From Peribacillus sp. FSL H8-0477 (GTDB lineage Bacteria; Bacillota; Bacilli; Bacillales; DSM-1321), in assembly GCF_038002765.1 (NCBI RefSeq), contig NZ_JBBODE010000001.1, positions 186,001-250,000 on the forward strand: DNA of 64,000 nt, in the 5' to 3' direction. The position numbers were made by a program, and so were the translations under genes. Below the pieces are notes generated by a model. It saw only the letters and a list, made by a program, of their open reading frames with translations. It searched no databases and had not been told where the DNA came from. Shown here piece after piece: positions 18,266 to 27,466 of this stretch. Within the stretch, counting starts at the first letter, position 1, and every line of letters begins with the position of its first letter.

Positions 18266-18811
18266 TTATTTACTGATACGAGTATACCAGTCGATAAAGT
18301 GATCAACCACTGTATCTAAAAACTGAACAGTTGGTGCATGTGTAAGCGTACCTGTTTCATCTATTTTTTCATGAACGGCTCCGACATATACTTCATTACC
18401 TGGAAGAAGTGGTGATGAAATGCCGGCAGCGAATAAAATATCTCGTAAATGTAATTGTGCTTTTACGGTACCTAAATTGCCCATAGACGCCCCGACAATC
18501 CATGATGGTTTACCGATCATAACCTTGTCCACACGTGACAACCAGTCAATGGCATTTCCTAATACACCAGGAATAGTCCCATTGTATTCGGGTGTCACCC
18601 ATAAAACTGCATCTGAGCTTGCCACTTTTTGTTTGAAATTCTTGACGACTTCAGGAGGATTCATCTCAATGTCCTGATCATAAAAGGGCAACTCACGAAG
18701 ATTTAAGATTTCAAGCTCAAACCGATCTTGATACCGTTTTTGAATATACTTTGCAAGCTTGAGATTATATGAGTCCTTACGAATGCTTCCTACGATGGCA
18801 ACGATTTTCAT
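18266..18811 (-). CDS. NADPH-dependent FMN reductase family protein
   Basis: A 181-aa flavodoxin-fold reductase. GSIRKDSYNLKLAKYI is the FMN phosphate loop, LPFYDQDIE is the conserved turn, and WVTPEYNGTIPGVLGNAIDWLSR is the signature of the NADPH:FMN/azoreductase YhdA-ChrR group. Such enzymes reduce FMN, quinones or azo dyes. It sits 20 bases downstream of an aldo/keto reductase in the same direction, so the two are probably one redox operon. Confidence 0.85.
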   Translation of the reverse strand: MKIVAIVGSIRKDSYNLKLAKYIQKRYQDRFELEILNLRELPFYDQDIEMNPPEVVKNFKQKVASSDAVLWVTPEYNGTIPGVLGNAIDWLSRVDKVMIGKPSWIVGASMGNLGTVKAQLHLRDILFAAGISSPLLPGNEVYVGAVHEKIDETGTLTHAPTVQFLDTVVDHFIDWYTRISK

Positions 18812-18831
18812 GTCAGTACCTCCTATGTTTT

Positions 18832-19764
18832 TTAGTTAAAGATTTGACCAATCAATTGAATGTCTTCATTTGTTAAGTGAACATCCAGTGTTTTTAAATT
18901 ATTGACGACTTGTGCAGCTCTCTTCGCACCGGGAATGACCACGTCAATGGCTTCACGAGTTAGATACCAAGCCAAAACAATATGAGCAACATCCACTTGT
19001 TTTGCTTCAGCAATACGACGGATTTGTTCCACTTTTTCTAAGTTTTGTGCGAATACTTGTCCTTGGAGATGCGGCATGTTAGCACGAAGGTCATTGAATA
19101 CCGTGTCTTTATCGTATTTCCCTGCTAATAGACCTGCAGCGAGCGGGAAGTATGGAACAAATGAAATGTTATTCTCTACTGAGTAGGGAAGGATCTCTTT
19201 TTCAGCCGAACGCTGTAAAAGATTGTACTCACCCTGATACACATCCACATACCCGTCTTTATTCGCTTCTTTTAACTGCTCAATGGAAAAGTTAGAAACA
19301 CCGATTGCACGAATTTTGCCTTCTTCTTTCAATTGTTGTAAGGCACCCACAGCTTCATCCTTCGGCGTATCATTATCAGGGAAATGGATATAGAATAAAT
19401 CAATGTAATCCGTTTGCAGACGCTGTAAGCTTTCTTCAACAGACTTTTTTAGATAGGATGGGGAATTGTCGAGAACCACATCTTCTCCAACAAATTTATG
19501 TGCGCCCTTTGTCGCAAGAATAATTTCACTGCGCTTCCCTGATTCTTTAATCACTTCACCGACTAATTCTTCTGAACGTCCTGGACCATATATGAAGGCC
19601 GTGTCTAGAAAGTTAACTCCTTCGTTAATAGCGGTTCTAACCAATTCTTTTCCTGCTTCTTCATCTAAGTTTGGATAAAGATTATGACCGCCAACGGCAT
19701 TCGTTCCTAGTCCAATTGGATTGACAAAAAGACCTGTTTGACCAATTTGAGTTTGTTTAGACAT
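18832..19764 (-). CDS. Aldo/keto reductase
   Basis: A 310-aa (alpha/beta)8 reductase. The catalytic tetrad is visible: Asp in [10 protein letters not shown] with its Tyr, Lys in LATKGAHKF, and His in [11 protein letters not shown]. The NADPH loop follows near [10 protein letters not shown]. Members reduce aldehydes and ketones with NADPH. It is divergent from the LLM monooxygenase at 19993, and it is followed by a flavin reductase, which suggests one oxidative or electrophile stress response. Confidence 0.85.
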   Translation of the reverse strand: MSKQTQIGQTGLFVNPIGLGTNAVGGHNLYPNLDEEAGKELVRTAINEGVNFLDTAFIYGPGRSEELVGEVIKESGKRSEIILATKGAHKFVGEDVVLDNSPSYLKKSVEESLQRLQTDYIDLFYIHFPDNDTPKDEAVGALQQLKEEGKIRAIGVSNFSIEQLKEANKDGYVDVYQGEYNLLQRSAEKEILPYSVENNISFVPYFPLAAGLLAGKYDKDTVFNDLRANMPHLQGQVFAQNLEKVEQIRRIAEAKQVDVAHIVLAWYLTREAIDVVIPGAKRAAQVVNNLKTLDVHLTNEDIQLIGQIFN

Positions 19765-19992
19765 CTGATTACCCTCTTTCTATTTACGCGTTCTTTACTT
19801 CCACCAATGAAATATATGGATATATGTATACTACCATTAAATAGAATTCGACTAAAAATAATACGCCTCCTAGAAGGTCGGTGTAAAAATAAACGATGTA
19901 CGATAGACGAAAAAGGTTTATCTCAACATTAGATTCTTACGCTAATCATATACTTTTACAGCAAGCAATAAAACCGCCAAACGGGAGGGAAT

Positions 19993-21063
19993 ATGAAGAA
20001 CGACAAACGAAAACAATCAGGCATTGAAATTGGGATTTACACATTTGGAGATATAGGGCCCGACCCCCTCACTGGCCAAACTGTGGGTACGAAGCAACGA
20101 GTCCGTGATATAATTGAATCCGCAAAATTAGCTGACGAAGCGGGTCTCGATGTTTTTGGCATTGGTGAACATCATCGTCTTGATTATGCGGTATCTGCTC
20201 CCGTTATTATCTTGGCAGCTATTGCTCAGGTGACAAAACACATCAAACTTACCAGTGCGACTACGGTTTTAAGCACGGTTGACCCTGTTCGATTATTTGA
20301 GGATTTTTCCACGCTGGATATACTTTCAGATGGACGTGCGGAAATCATTGCCGGCCGTGGCGCTTACGTAGAATCGTTCCCGCTATTCGGATTTGACTTA
20401 AACAATTATGATGCATTATTCGAGGAAAATATCGAATTATTTTTAAAACTGAATGAAGCCGAGTCCATTTCCTGGGATGGGCGCTTTCGATCTTCGTTAT
20501 CCAATGCCGAGATTTCGCCCCGGCCTATCCAAAATAAGCTGCCAATCTGGGTTGGTGTTGGCGGCACCGAAGAAAGTGCAGCACGAGCAGGCAGATTAGG
20601 CGTTGGAATGGCTATAGCCATACTTGGAGGTGAGGCATCTCGCTTTAAACCTCTAGTTAATCTTTACCGAGAATCGGCGGCTAAAGCTAATCATTCTCCA
20701 GAAGATCTTAACGTAGCAGTAACCGGACACGCGTACATCGCTAAAACAACTGAACAAGCAAGAGATGAATTCTTTCCCTATTATTTTAATTATTGGTCAT
20801 ACGTAAATGGACAGCAAGGGATCCAATATAATCTTTCCAGAAGAGACTTTGACCAATTAACCGCACCAGACACTGCTCTATTCGTAGGAAGTCCCCAACA
20901 AGTAGCCGAAAAAATTATCTGCCAGCATGAACTATTCGGTCATCAACGGTTCATAGCCCAATTAGATATAGGCGGTTTACCCTTCAAAAAAGTCGCGGAA
21001 GGTATTGAGCTATTAGCAGCAGAAGTCGCCCCCATAGTCAGAAAAGCCACAAGTCACAAGTAA
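19993..21063 (+). CDS. LLM-class flavin-dependent monooxygenase
   Basis: The 356-aa protein is a luciferase-like monooxygenase. GIYTFGDIGPDPLTGQTVGTKQR is the N-terminal strand and loop. GLDVFGIGEHHRLDYAVSAP holds the conserved EHH. TVLSTVDPVRLFEDFSTLDILSDGRAEI and GRGAYVESFPLFG are the flavin-contact segments. Such enzymes use FMNH2 supplied by a partner reductase. A candidate partner, the FMN reductase at 18266, is close by in the divergent unit. GGGAGG precedes ATG 19993. Confidence 0.85.
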   Translation: MKNDKRKQSGIEIGIYTFGDIGPDPLTGQTVGTKQRVRDIIESAKLADEAGLDVFGIGEHHRLDYAVSAPVIILAAIAQVTKHIKLTSATTVLSTVDPVRLFEDFSTLDILSDGRAEIIAGRGAYVESFPLFGFDLNNYDALFEENIELFLKLNEAESISWDGRFRSSLSNAEISPRPIQNKLPIWVGVGGTEESAARAGRLGVGMAIAILGGEASRFKPLVNLYRESAAKANHSPEDLNVAVTGHAYIAKTTEQARDEFFPYYFNYWSYVNGQQGIQYNLSRRDFDQLTAPDTALFVGSPQQVAEKIICQHELFGHQRFIAQLDIGGLPFKKVAEGIELLAAEVAPIVRKATSHK

Positions 21064-21249
21064 CCAGCCAGTCGAGAAACTCTCCACTGGCTCTTTCTAT
21101 TAAGAAGGCTGTTTTCGTAAGGATTGTTGCTAATCATACAAAAGGGGTTAATTAGAATTTTATGGTATCATTAAGTGAAAATTCCTTTCAGCTAATGGAG
21201 CAGTTTAGTTGAATAAGAATACTTACATATTAATATCGGAGTTGTTGTA

Positions 21250-21672
21250 ATGATTACGGTTAAAAATGCTGAAAGTCATCTTAAAGTTAAGATTGGTGTA
21301 GACACGGGTGATATTAAAAAAGTTTGGGAAACATTTAAGGATTTTTGTAAAGAACCAGTTGAAGGCGAAGAAGATACAGAAATACTAGTTGAATCTGGTG
21401 TTTATGATTTTACTGGAGAGGAACTATTTCATTTAGATTTTGTACGTCAGTTTACTGTTTATGAAGAGAATGAGTATTCTCATATGGAACAACTTCACTG
21501 TGAATGTTTGTTTAAACCCATAGATGAGGTAAAAAATTTTGAGTTACTCGAGTGGTCCATGGATTATGATCATATAGACGATTTTTTTCATCATATAGAA
21601 AACCTCCAGGAGTTTAAAATGTCTTTAACTTTAAAGCCGCTAAAAACAGAAATATATCAAGAAGAAGTTTAA
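21250..21672 (+). CDS. Hypothetical protein (140 aa)
   Basis: A soluble, strongly acidic protein (EPVEGEEDTEILVESGVYDFTGEELFHLDFVRQF). The hydrophobic/polar alternation suggests a beta sandwich. The start ATG 21250 has a weak RBS. I recognise no family and the neighbours are unrelated. Confidence 0.55.
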   Translation: MITVKNAESHLKVKIGVDTGDIKKVWETFKDFCKEPVEGEEDTEILVESGVYDFTGEELFHLDFVRQFTVYEENEYSHMEQLHCECLFKPIDEVKNFELLEWSMDYDHIDDFFHHIENLQEFKMSLTLKPLKTEIYQEEV

Positions 21673-21805
21673 ACCTTGCTATGTCTGAAAAAATTACTGT
21701 CTTGGTTTTTACTTGAATTCAAATGTAGGATTAGTGAAATCATTTTTCGGGTGTTTGTTTTTGATAGTCTGCGTTTTTACAGAATAAAAATGGAGGGTCA
21801 TTAGA

Positions 21806-22189
21806 ATGAAAATAGAACATATTGCTATGTATGTACATGACTTGGAGGCTACAAAAGATTTCTTTATAAAGTTTTTCGATGCTTCATCAAATACCAAATA
21901 TCATAATCAAAAAACTGGATTAGAGACCTATTTCTTATCATTCGAAGATCATACAAGACTTGAGATAATGACGCGTCCTGATACGGTTTCTTCCGAAGAA
22001 TCACTATTCAAAACTGGGTACACACATTTAGCATTTAGCGTTGGAAGCAAAGAAAAAGTAGATACATTGACAAGTCAACTAGAACAAGAAGGGTATGAAA
22101 TTTTAAGTGGTCCGCGTACAACAGGTGATGGTTATTATGAAAGTTGTATATTGGGACCTGAAGGTAATCAAATTGAAATAATTGAATAA
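21806..22189 (+). CDS. VOC (glyoxalase/bleomycin-resistance fold) protein
   Basis: The 127-aa protein shows two beta-alpha-beta-beta-beta modules: IEHIAMYVHDLEATKDFFIKFF with the first His ligand, TRLEIM with a Glu ligand, YTHLAFSVGSKEKVDTL with the second His, and ILGPEGNQIEIIE with the last Glu. All four metal ligands typical of lactoylglutathione-lyase-like members are present. Its substrate is unknown. GGAGG precedes the ATG. Confidence 0.85.
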   Translation: MKIEHIAMYVHDLEATKDFFIKFFDASSNTKYHNQKTGLETYFLSFEDHTRLEIMTRPDTVSSEESLFKTGYTHLAFSVGSKEKVDTLTSQLEQEGYEILSGPRTTGDGYYESCILGPEGNQIEIIE

Positions 22190-22283
22190 TTATTTTTATA
22201 ATTCAAAAAGAGACTTTACCTAATCTTTTTTCTTGCCACTCACATGTCTTATTAGTTCTGCAATACTCTATTTAAATGTATGT

Positions 22284-22306
22284 AGGCTGCCAATTGGCAG
22301 CCTTTA
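22284..22306 (+). terminator. Rho-independent terminator between convergent genes
   Basis: A perfect palindrome AGGCTGCCAATTGGCAGCCT followed by TTTATCTTTC on the plus strand. Confidence 0.75.
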
Positions 22307-22313
22307 TCTTTCG

Positions 22314-22631
22314 TTAAGTGGACATAACATTTGTATACATAATCATCTTTTTCATCGATTTTAAAACCGATATGTATTTTCTAAATACATTCGGTTCAAT
22401 ACGCGGTTTAAAGAAATCATGAATTCTCAATGATCCAAATAGTGAACGTAAAAATTCCCCATACAGATTATATTTTGTAGCCCTGTGAGTAATAACATCA
22501 TCAGGTGGAAAATCTGGGTTGTTATTTGAAATGTCCATCCGTGGTTTAACCAAAGAACATAATTGCTCATCAAGACTAATTAAATGTTCATCATAATAAT
22601 CAGCTGGTGGTTCAAATGGTTTTCTTTTCAG
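22314..22631 (-). pseudogene. Truncated hypothetical gene without a standard start codon
   Basis: A GGAGGGG at 22633-22645 is followed six bases later by CTG (22629-22631). The frame then reads KRKPFEPPADYYDEHLISLDEQ and continues through SNNNPDFPPDDVITHRATKYNLYGEFLRSLFG to EPNVFRKYISVLKSMKK before stopping. From memory, longer Bacillus relatives of this type run on past this point, so the 3' end looks lost. With the CTG in place of ATG, the gene is probably decayed. A shorter product from TTG 22553 is possible. Confidence 0.5.
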
Positions 22632-22894
22632 TTCAATCCCCTCCTCATTTACTTAAAGTGTTACCACATTTTTACACTAGTAAAGAGTAATCCTTTTCCA
22701 ATAGCTGTTTAGGCAAGTCTCAACGGATTATGCCTTCGGTTTAAGTATTTATCATGTAAAGACAATAAGATTCTCCGGTTCAAAGAAGGCAACAAAAAAA
22801 ACAATTTGCGACAAATGTATCGCGAATTGCTCCAGATGGTTGGTTATTTCCAGAGGCTAAAAAGGATATGGCCAAGACCCTGCCCAGCACCATA

Positions 22895-23494
22895 CTAACG
22901 GGATAATTCCTCTTTTATTTTCTTATATTGCATGTAACTCATAAAGAATTGAATGGAAGATACAAACAAAATCAATATTGGTATTAATCGTAACAGCACA
23001 AATGGTGTTTCGAAAAGGAATGCTTTCCAAAAAAACATTCCTTCCATTTCCCATAAACCTTGTGTCAGGTACAGTTCTTTTACAATTAATGGATTTCCAT
23101 CATAAACAATAAAACTAATCACTAAAAAAAAGATGGCAAAGGTTAACGAGTAATTCATTAAGCGCTTATAGTAATTAGACTTTGATTGTCGATCTGAAAA
23201 CATATTGTCTCGGTTATCAGAAATCTTTTGCCAATGATGAATGCTGCCGAATCTTGATCCTTTGACATGCATCCAGCCAAATTCTTCATAAATCTCCTTG
23301 TATTCCTCAAACCTATGGGAAGATAAATAATCTTGATAATCTAAGCGCATAACATATTTTTCGTATGTTTGTTCAAATGTATAGAACCCCCAAATGCTTA
23401 TATTCGTGCATTTATACCCGGCTAATAATTGTTCATTCAGCCATTTTTCTTCTTCAATAACATTAGCAAAAAACTTATATTTTTTCACATTCAT
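22895..23494 (-). CDS. DUF2812 membrane protein, PadR partner
   Basis: The N-terminal 100 residues carry the DUF2812 pattern (KYKFFANVIEEEKWLNEQLLAGYKC; YVMRLDYQDYL; EFGWMHVKGSRFGSIHHWQK). Two membrane helices follow (LTFAIFFLVISFIVY and VLLRLIPILILFVSSIQFF). DUF2812 proteins are almost always encoded with a PadR regulator. Here the gene overlaps the end of padR by about 20 bases, so translation is probably coupled. The role is unknown, possibly membrane stress or drug sensing. Confidence 0.85.
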   Translation of the reverse strand: MNVKKYKFFANVIEEEKWLNEQLLAGYKCTNISIWGFYTFEQTYEKYVMRLDYQDYLSSHRFEEYKEIYEEFGWMHVKGSRFGSIHHWQKISDNRDNMFSDRQSKSNYYKRLMNYSLTFAIFFLVISFIVYDGNPLIVKELYLTQGLWEMEGMFFWKAFLFETPFVLLRLIPILILFVSSIQFFMSYMQYKKIKEELSR

Positions 23495-23795
23495 CACTCA
23501 TTTCATATAAGGATAAAATATGTTTTAATCGTTGTTTTTCATGTGCTAATATTTCTTCACCCTGTGCAGTGATTTGATAAACTTTTCTTCTCCCGTTTTC
23601 TCCACTTGCTGGCTTAATCCAACCATGTTTACTTAAGTTATCTATTGCCCCGTACAATGTCCCAGCTGCCAAAACCACATGACCGTTGCTCATTTCTTCA
23701 ACCTTCTGCATAATTGCATATCCATGAAATGGTTCACGTAAAGCTAATAAAATATAATGCATCGTTTCAGACAGCGGCAAAAGTTTATGCTTCAT
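23475..23795 (-). CDS. PadR family transcriptional regulator
   Basis: The 106-aa protein has the PadR winged helix: SETMHYILLALREPFHGYAIMQKVEEMSNGHVVLAAGTLYGAIDNLSKHGWI and a short C-terminal dimer helix. GAGGG precedes ATG 23795; the frame to 23816 has no RBS. Family members repress their own operon and are released by small hydrophobic ligands. Two copies of a likely operator lie just upstream, consistent with autoregulation of the padR-DUF2812 pair. Confidence 0.85.
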   Translation of the reverse strand: MKHKLLPLSETMHYILLALREPFHGYAIMQKVEEMSNGHVVLAAGTLYGAIDNLSKHGWIKPASGENGRRKVYQITAQGEEILAHEKQRLKHILSLYEMSDECEKI

Positions 23796-23819
23796 ATTGA
23801 TTACCCTCACTCTCAATCA

Positions 23820-23841
23820 AACTATATAGTTCAACTGTATA
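23820..23841. promoter_or_regulatory. Putative PadR operator, copy 1
   Basis: AACTATATAGTTCAACTGTA occurs 25 bases before the padR start and repeats almost exactly 51 bases further upstream. The unit includes the dyad ACTATATAGT. Confidence 0.6.
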
Positions 23842-23870
23842 TTATTATGCACGATGTAAATATAAAGTTC

Positions 23871-23892
23871 AACTATATAGTTCGACTGTATA
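23871..23892. promoter_or_regulatory. Putative PadR operator, copy 2
   Basis: AACTATATAGTTCGACTGTA differs from copy 1 at a single base. The 51-base spacing is about five helical turns, fitting cooperative binding of two dimers. Confidence 0.6.
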
Positions 23893-23998
23893 GAATTTTT
23901 TGATGTTAACTTCCTACGCAGGTGCAATAGTAGAAACAAGCTTAGAAAAAATGGCAACGAAAAAAAACCAACAAGGTAATAAATTCACCAGTTGGTAA

Positions 23999-24220
23999 AA
24001 TAGAGACCTGGGTCCTTTCGTTACATTTCGTCAATCATTTGTTTTCCAACAAGATGATATAGTCCTACCTCGACATCGGAGTAATACTGAGATAATAAAT
24101 TCTTTATCTGGATTAGTTATTGAAGATATACGAGAAGCCTCAGATCGTCCCGGGTTAGAATTTATCTTTATTGCCCGCAGACCAACTCTTTTAGGAAAAG
24201 GGTTAAGAATTCAAATCTAA
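23999..24220 (+). pseudogene. Remnant of a gene 3' end, unidentified
   Basis: After a TAA the plus strand has 73 open codons reading LGPFVTFRQSFVFQQDDIVLPRH, later IEDIREASDRPGLEFIFIARRP, then TAA. The sequence is protein-like and ends in a manner seen at methyltransferase C-termini. No start codon or RBS exists. I read it as the tail of a deleted gene. Confidence 0.4.
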
Positions 24221-24232
24221 GTCTTACCCCCT

Positions 24233-24700
24233 TTAATCTTCAGTACCTAATATATCTGTATTCGGAGGGATATAACCCATCTCGCGTATCATCGCTACAA
24301 TTTGTCCCTTGTGATGAAATTCATGAGTCATGGTATGCATAAGCAATTTGCCAGGTGTAAGGAGTACCGTTTCTGGTACCTCTCTCCAAGGAATTTTCCT
24401 CTGAATCTGCTCATTTAATTGATTTCCGTGTAATTTAAACACTTCATAAACAATTAAATCCACCTGTTCAAAACGTAATTTTATTTCATCCAAATTGAAT
24501 TTTTCCAGGTCTTCCTTTGGAGTAAGCGGCTCCTTAGTTTTTAATAAAACAAAGGAGCCAAGCCAAGCTATATAACAATCCGTTATGTGTACTAACAACT
24601 CTCGAACACGAATAAAATCACTAACTTCTAGTTCCCTGCAAGAGTCTAACAGCGTTCTTCTAGTCTGTCGGACCCATTCATATTCGTTTTGATGGAACAT
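24233..24700 (-). CDS. DinB family protein
   Basis: A four-helix DinB/YfiT-fold protein of 155 aa. The metal-ligand histidines are visible as RELLVHITDCYIAW near the first third and MHTMTHEFHHKGQIVAMIREMGY at the end. The HxxxH-type tail is diagnostic. Members are thiol- or metal-dependent transferases (bacillithiol S-transferase-like) and many are damage-inducible. It lies 36 bases downstream of a second DinB gene, forming a tandem pair. GGGTGA precedes ATG 24700. Confidence 0.8.
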   Translation of the reverse strand: MFHQNEYEWVRQTRRTLLDSCRELEVSDFIRVRELLVHITDCYIAWLGSFVLLKTKEPLTPKEDLEKFNLDEIKLRFEQVDLIVYEVFKLHGNQLNEQIQRKIPWREVPETVLLTPGKLLMHTMTHEFHHKGQIVAMIREMGYIPPNTDILGTED

Positions 24701-24736
24701 GCCGTTCACCCAATTTCACCGTTATTAACTTCTCTT

Positions 24737-25213
24737 TTAACAATCGCGATGTGACGGCCAAGAACCTTGCATCTTTCTGATTTGAATGATTTGACCCGTA
24801 TGGTATGCATCGTGAAACGTTATATCTACTAGCTTTTCTACAAGAGAATTTCGTTCAAGTTGTTCAGTGGGCACTTTGCTTAGTGCTTCTTTTAAACTCT
24901 CTTGAACCGATACTGCTCGTTCAACGACTGCTATCCATTCTTTGTCGTCATTTATTTGTTCAGTAAGGGAAAAAGTTTCATTATTATCAAGATTTTGTGT
25001 CCATTCACCGTCTTCTAAATTTGCTACAAGTCTCTCTTTATAGTAAATAAGATGATTAACATTTTCCCAGATTGTATTCGTTGCCCCTCCAACTGGCTTC
25101 CACCTAGCCTGCTCTGCAGTGAGTCCTTCTATTGAAGTTTTGAACGGTGCATGCCAACTCTCCTTATCGAACGTAGTATCGAGCATTCTTAAAAGCCATT
25201 CTTTTTGATTCAT
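24737..25213 (-). CDS. DinB family protein, tandem paralogue
   Basis: A 158-aa DinB-fold protein. TIWENVNHLIYYKERLV carries the first His, and TFHDAYHTGQIIQIRKMQGSWP carries the HxxxH pair, so the metal triad is complete. AAGGAGG nine bases before ATG 25213 defines the start. It is upstream of a related DinB gene in the same unit. The two are diverged, so they probably act on different electrophiles. Confidence 0.85.
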   Translation of the reverse strand: MNQKEWLLRMLDTTFDKESWHAPFKTSIEGLTAEQARWKPVGGATNTIWENVNHLIYYKERLVANLEDGEWTQNLDNNETFSLTEQINDDKEWIAVVERAVSVQESLKEALSKVPTEQLERNSLVEKLVDITFHDAYHTGQIIQIRKMQGSWPSHRDC

Positions 25214-25382
25214 TAACATCTTCCTCCTTAAATTAGGTTTCAATTAAATAGGAATTCAACACGTAAGGGATTAATCCTTCTTAGTACAATAAGAAGAAAA
25301 AAAGCAGTGGAATTGCATCCGCTGCTCTTTTATCGTTCCAGACAGAAACTCCCACTTCTATTTTTTCCCTTTACAGGAACCT

Positions 25383-25703
25383 CTACTTAATAAATCCATT
25401 GAGAAATTGATATAACTCTTCTAATTCACCCTCTTTTGCCACTATACAGTTAGGATATTGTTTTATTTCACCTACACTGGTTAGTTTAAAATCATTAGGA
25501 GTAGGCAGCCCAGAAGCACAAATCATTAAATAGTCAGCAAATTGAATTAATCCTGTTACTGCTGCTGTTTTTATTGTCATTTGCCCCATTGCTCTCCCTG
25601 CAAACAAACCCTTCATTGCACTTTTTCCACCTGTTCTTTCAATTACTATTCTACTTTCGTCGATCATTACTTTTGTTCCTGATTTTAAATCAAACGTTTT
25701 CAT
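25383..25703 (-). CDS. Hypothetical protein with PH-like/short-C-terminal pattern
   Basis: The 106-aa protein starts TFDLKSGTKVMIDESRIVIER and includes a glycine-rich stretch (GGKSAMKGLFAGRAMGQMTIKTAAVTGL) and QFADYLMICASGLPTPNDF. This resembles bacterial PH-like domains whose loop binds the membrane or a partner. I cannot assign a function. Confidence 0.55.
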   Translation of the reverse strand: MKTFDLKSGTKVMIDESRIVIERTGGKSAMKGLFAGRAMGQMTIKTAAVTGLIQFADYLMICASGLPTPNDFKLTSVGEIKQYPNCIVAKEGELEELYQFLNGFIK

Positions 25704-25853
25704 CTTTTCTACCTCCTGCTTGTCCTAAATATAATAACATCTATGTAAGAAAATGGTTTTAGTTTGTTAAATAAAATCATCAAGTGAGGGTGCTGCACCT
25801 CTTTTTATATGTTATTATTTGGATAAACACATTGTACTAAGGGGAGATTAGAT

Positions 25854-26036
25854 ATGTCTAAAGATGTTATTTCCATAGTATTCATAGTTTCTATGGTGAT
25901 ATGGATGGCGGTTTCCCAAGAGACTGTGAAACCTTCAAACGAGATAAATTGGAAAAAAATGATAACCTTACTTTCTGTAGGAACTTTACTGACATTCGTT
26001 ATAACCATTTCTCTTTTTCAAAGCCTGCCGTTTTAG
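25854..26036 (+). CDS. Small two-helix membrane protein (60 aa)
   Basis: AAGGGGAGATTAGAT precedes ATG 25854. Two hydrophobic helices (VISIVFIVSMVIWMAVS; MITLLSVGTLLTFVITISLF) flank a polar loop (QETVKPSNEINWKK). A terminator follows at once. Unknown function. Confidence 0.65.
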   Translation: MSKDVISIVFIVSMVIWMAVSQETVKPSNEINWKKMITLLSVGTLLTFVITISLFQSLPF

Positions 26037-26048
26037 TTCAGAAAGAAT

Positions 26049-26071
26049 GGCCAGAGTACTGGCTTTTTTTT
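26049..26071 (+). terminator. Rho-independent terminator
   Basis: GGCCAG-AGTA-CTGGC followed by eight T, just after the small membrane protein gene. Confidence 0.8.
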
Positions 26072-26107
26072 CAATGTAATTAACTATTGATAGTGGACTT
26101 TTTCGGC

Positions 26108-26149
26108 ATAAAAAAAGATTGTAAAGAAATAGTACATCTCTACAATCTA
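26108..26149 (-). terminator. Rho-independent terminator of bdhA
   Basis: The minus strand reads AGATTGTAGAGATGTAC then TTTACAATCT and seven T; the stem is AGATTGTA/TACAATCT. Confidence 0.75.
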
Positions 26150-26170
26150 TATTCATGAACCATACTCAGC

Positions 26171-27220
26171 TTATTTTTCACCGCTTAATTCTACTAGTAT
26201 CTTTGCTTGGGATTTATCATTCGTTAACGCTTCAAATCCTTTTGAGACGATGTCATCTAACTGAATCTGAGACGTGATGATTCCTTGTGGTTTTAATTGG
26301 CCAGTCCCCATCAAATCGACTGTTTGTTGGAATGAAGTTGGTGAATAAGCAATCGTTGATGTGATTTTAACACCCGTATTTGTTAATTGAATGGGGTTCC
26401 ATATAATCGGTCTTGCAAAAATTGAGACGATTACCATCGTGCCACGTGGTTTTGTAGCAGCAATTGATTGCTCAAATGTTGGTGTAACACCCGCTACTTC
26501 AAATGATACATCTACCCCTCCAGGAATGATTGTACGAATGGCTTCGACAGGATCTCCTTTTCCGGAATTAACGATATGAGTGGCCCCAAGTTCGATGGCT
26601 TTTTCAAGACGGGCATCAGATAAGTCTAAGACAATTATCTTACTTGCACCAGCTGCCTTAGCTGCAATTAACGTTAATAACCCAATTGGTCCTGCACCGA
26701 AAATGGCAACAGTATCGCCAAATTGAAGATTTCCTTCTTTAACCGCTTGTACCGCTACAGCTGTTGGTTCTACTAATGCTCCGTCCTGCAGGGACAACGT
26801 ATCAGGTAAAAGAAACACATTTTCTTCTGGCGCATTTGCGAAAGACGTAAACCCGCCGTCTCCATGTAAACCGATAAAGCTAAAACCATCATATACATCT
26901 AAATCTTCTGGTTTGTTACCATATGTAATCGTCGGGTTAATAGCCACACGGTCGCCAACCTTAAATTTTGTAACTTTTGTCCCGACCTTTTCAATCGTCC
27001 CTGCAAATTCATGTCCCATAATAAGCGGTGCTATTTCTCCAGTTAAAGGATCGGCACTTTCAGTTGGCACAAATACCGGACCTTCTTGGTATTCATGTAA
27101 ATCACTACCGCAAATTCCAGCCCACGCTACACGGACAGTGACCTCATGATTTTTTAATGCCTTTAACTCCCGCTCTTCAATCCGAATATCTTTTTCTCCG
27201 TACCATACTGCAGCTTTCAT
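26171..27220 (-). CDS. bdhA: 2,3-butanediol dehydrogenase, zinc-dependent
   Basis: The 349-aa medium-chain dehydrogenase starts MKAAVWYGEKDIRIEE (GGAGGAGATATAGT before ATG 27220). It has the catalytic zinc ligands AGICGSDLHEYQEGPVF and GHEFAGTIEKVG, and the nucleotide loop IFGAGPIGLLTLIAAKAAGASKI. The first-half sequence closely follows BdhA/YdjL, which interconverts acetoin and butane-2,3-diol with NAD. Structural zinc cysteines are missing, as in this subgroup. Monocistronic. Confidence 0.85.
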   Translation of the reverse strand: MKAAVWYGEKDIRIEERELKALKNHEVTVRVAWAGICGSDLHEYQEGPVFVPTESADPLTGEIAPLIMGHEFAGTIEKVGTKVTKFKVGDRVAINPTITYGNKPEDLDVYDGFSFIGLHGDGGFTSFANAPEENVFLLPDTLSLQDGALVEPTAVAVQAVKEGNLQFGDTVAIFGAGPIGLLTLIAAKAAGASKIIVLDLSDARLEKAIELGATHIVNSGKGDPVEAIRTIIPGGVDVSFEVAGVTPTFEQSIAATKPRGTMVIVSIFARPIIWNPIQLTNTGVKITSTIAYSPTSFQQTVDLMGTGQLKPQGIITSQIQLDDIVSKGFEALTNDKSQAKILVELSGEK

Positions 27221-27466
27221 ACTATATCTCCTCCTCAAAATTAATATATTCAAATAATTTTGTCTTTCCGTAACTTATTATACTCCAAAACTAAACTTTT
27301 ACATTAGTAAAATAAATAATAAATTGTCAATATTGCGACACTTTAAATCAAATGGTCATAATAAATAGTTTATGTCGAATCCGTTAGTCTTATATGGTAA
27401 TATTTAGGTAGACTTTTATCTATTCACGATTAATAACCACATAATCGGAAAGAAGGTGGTTTGCAA

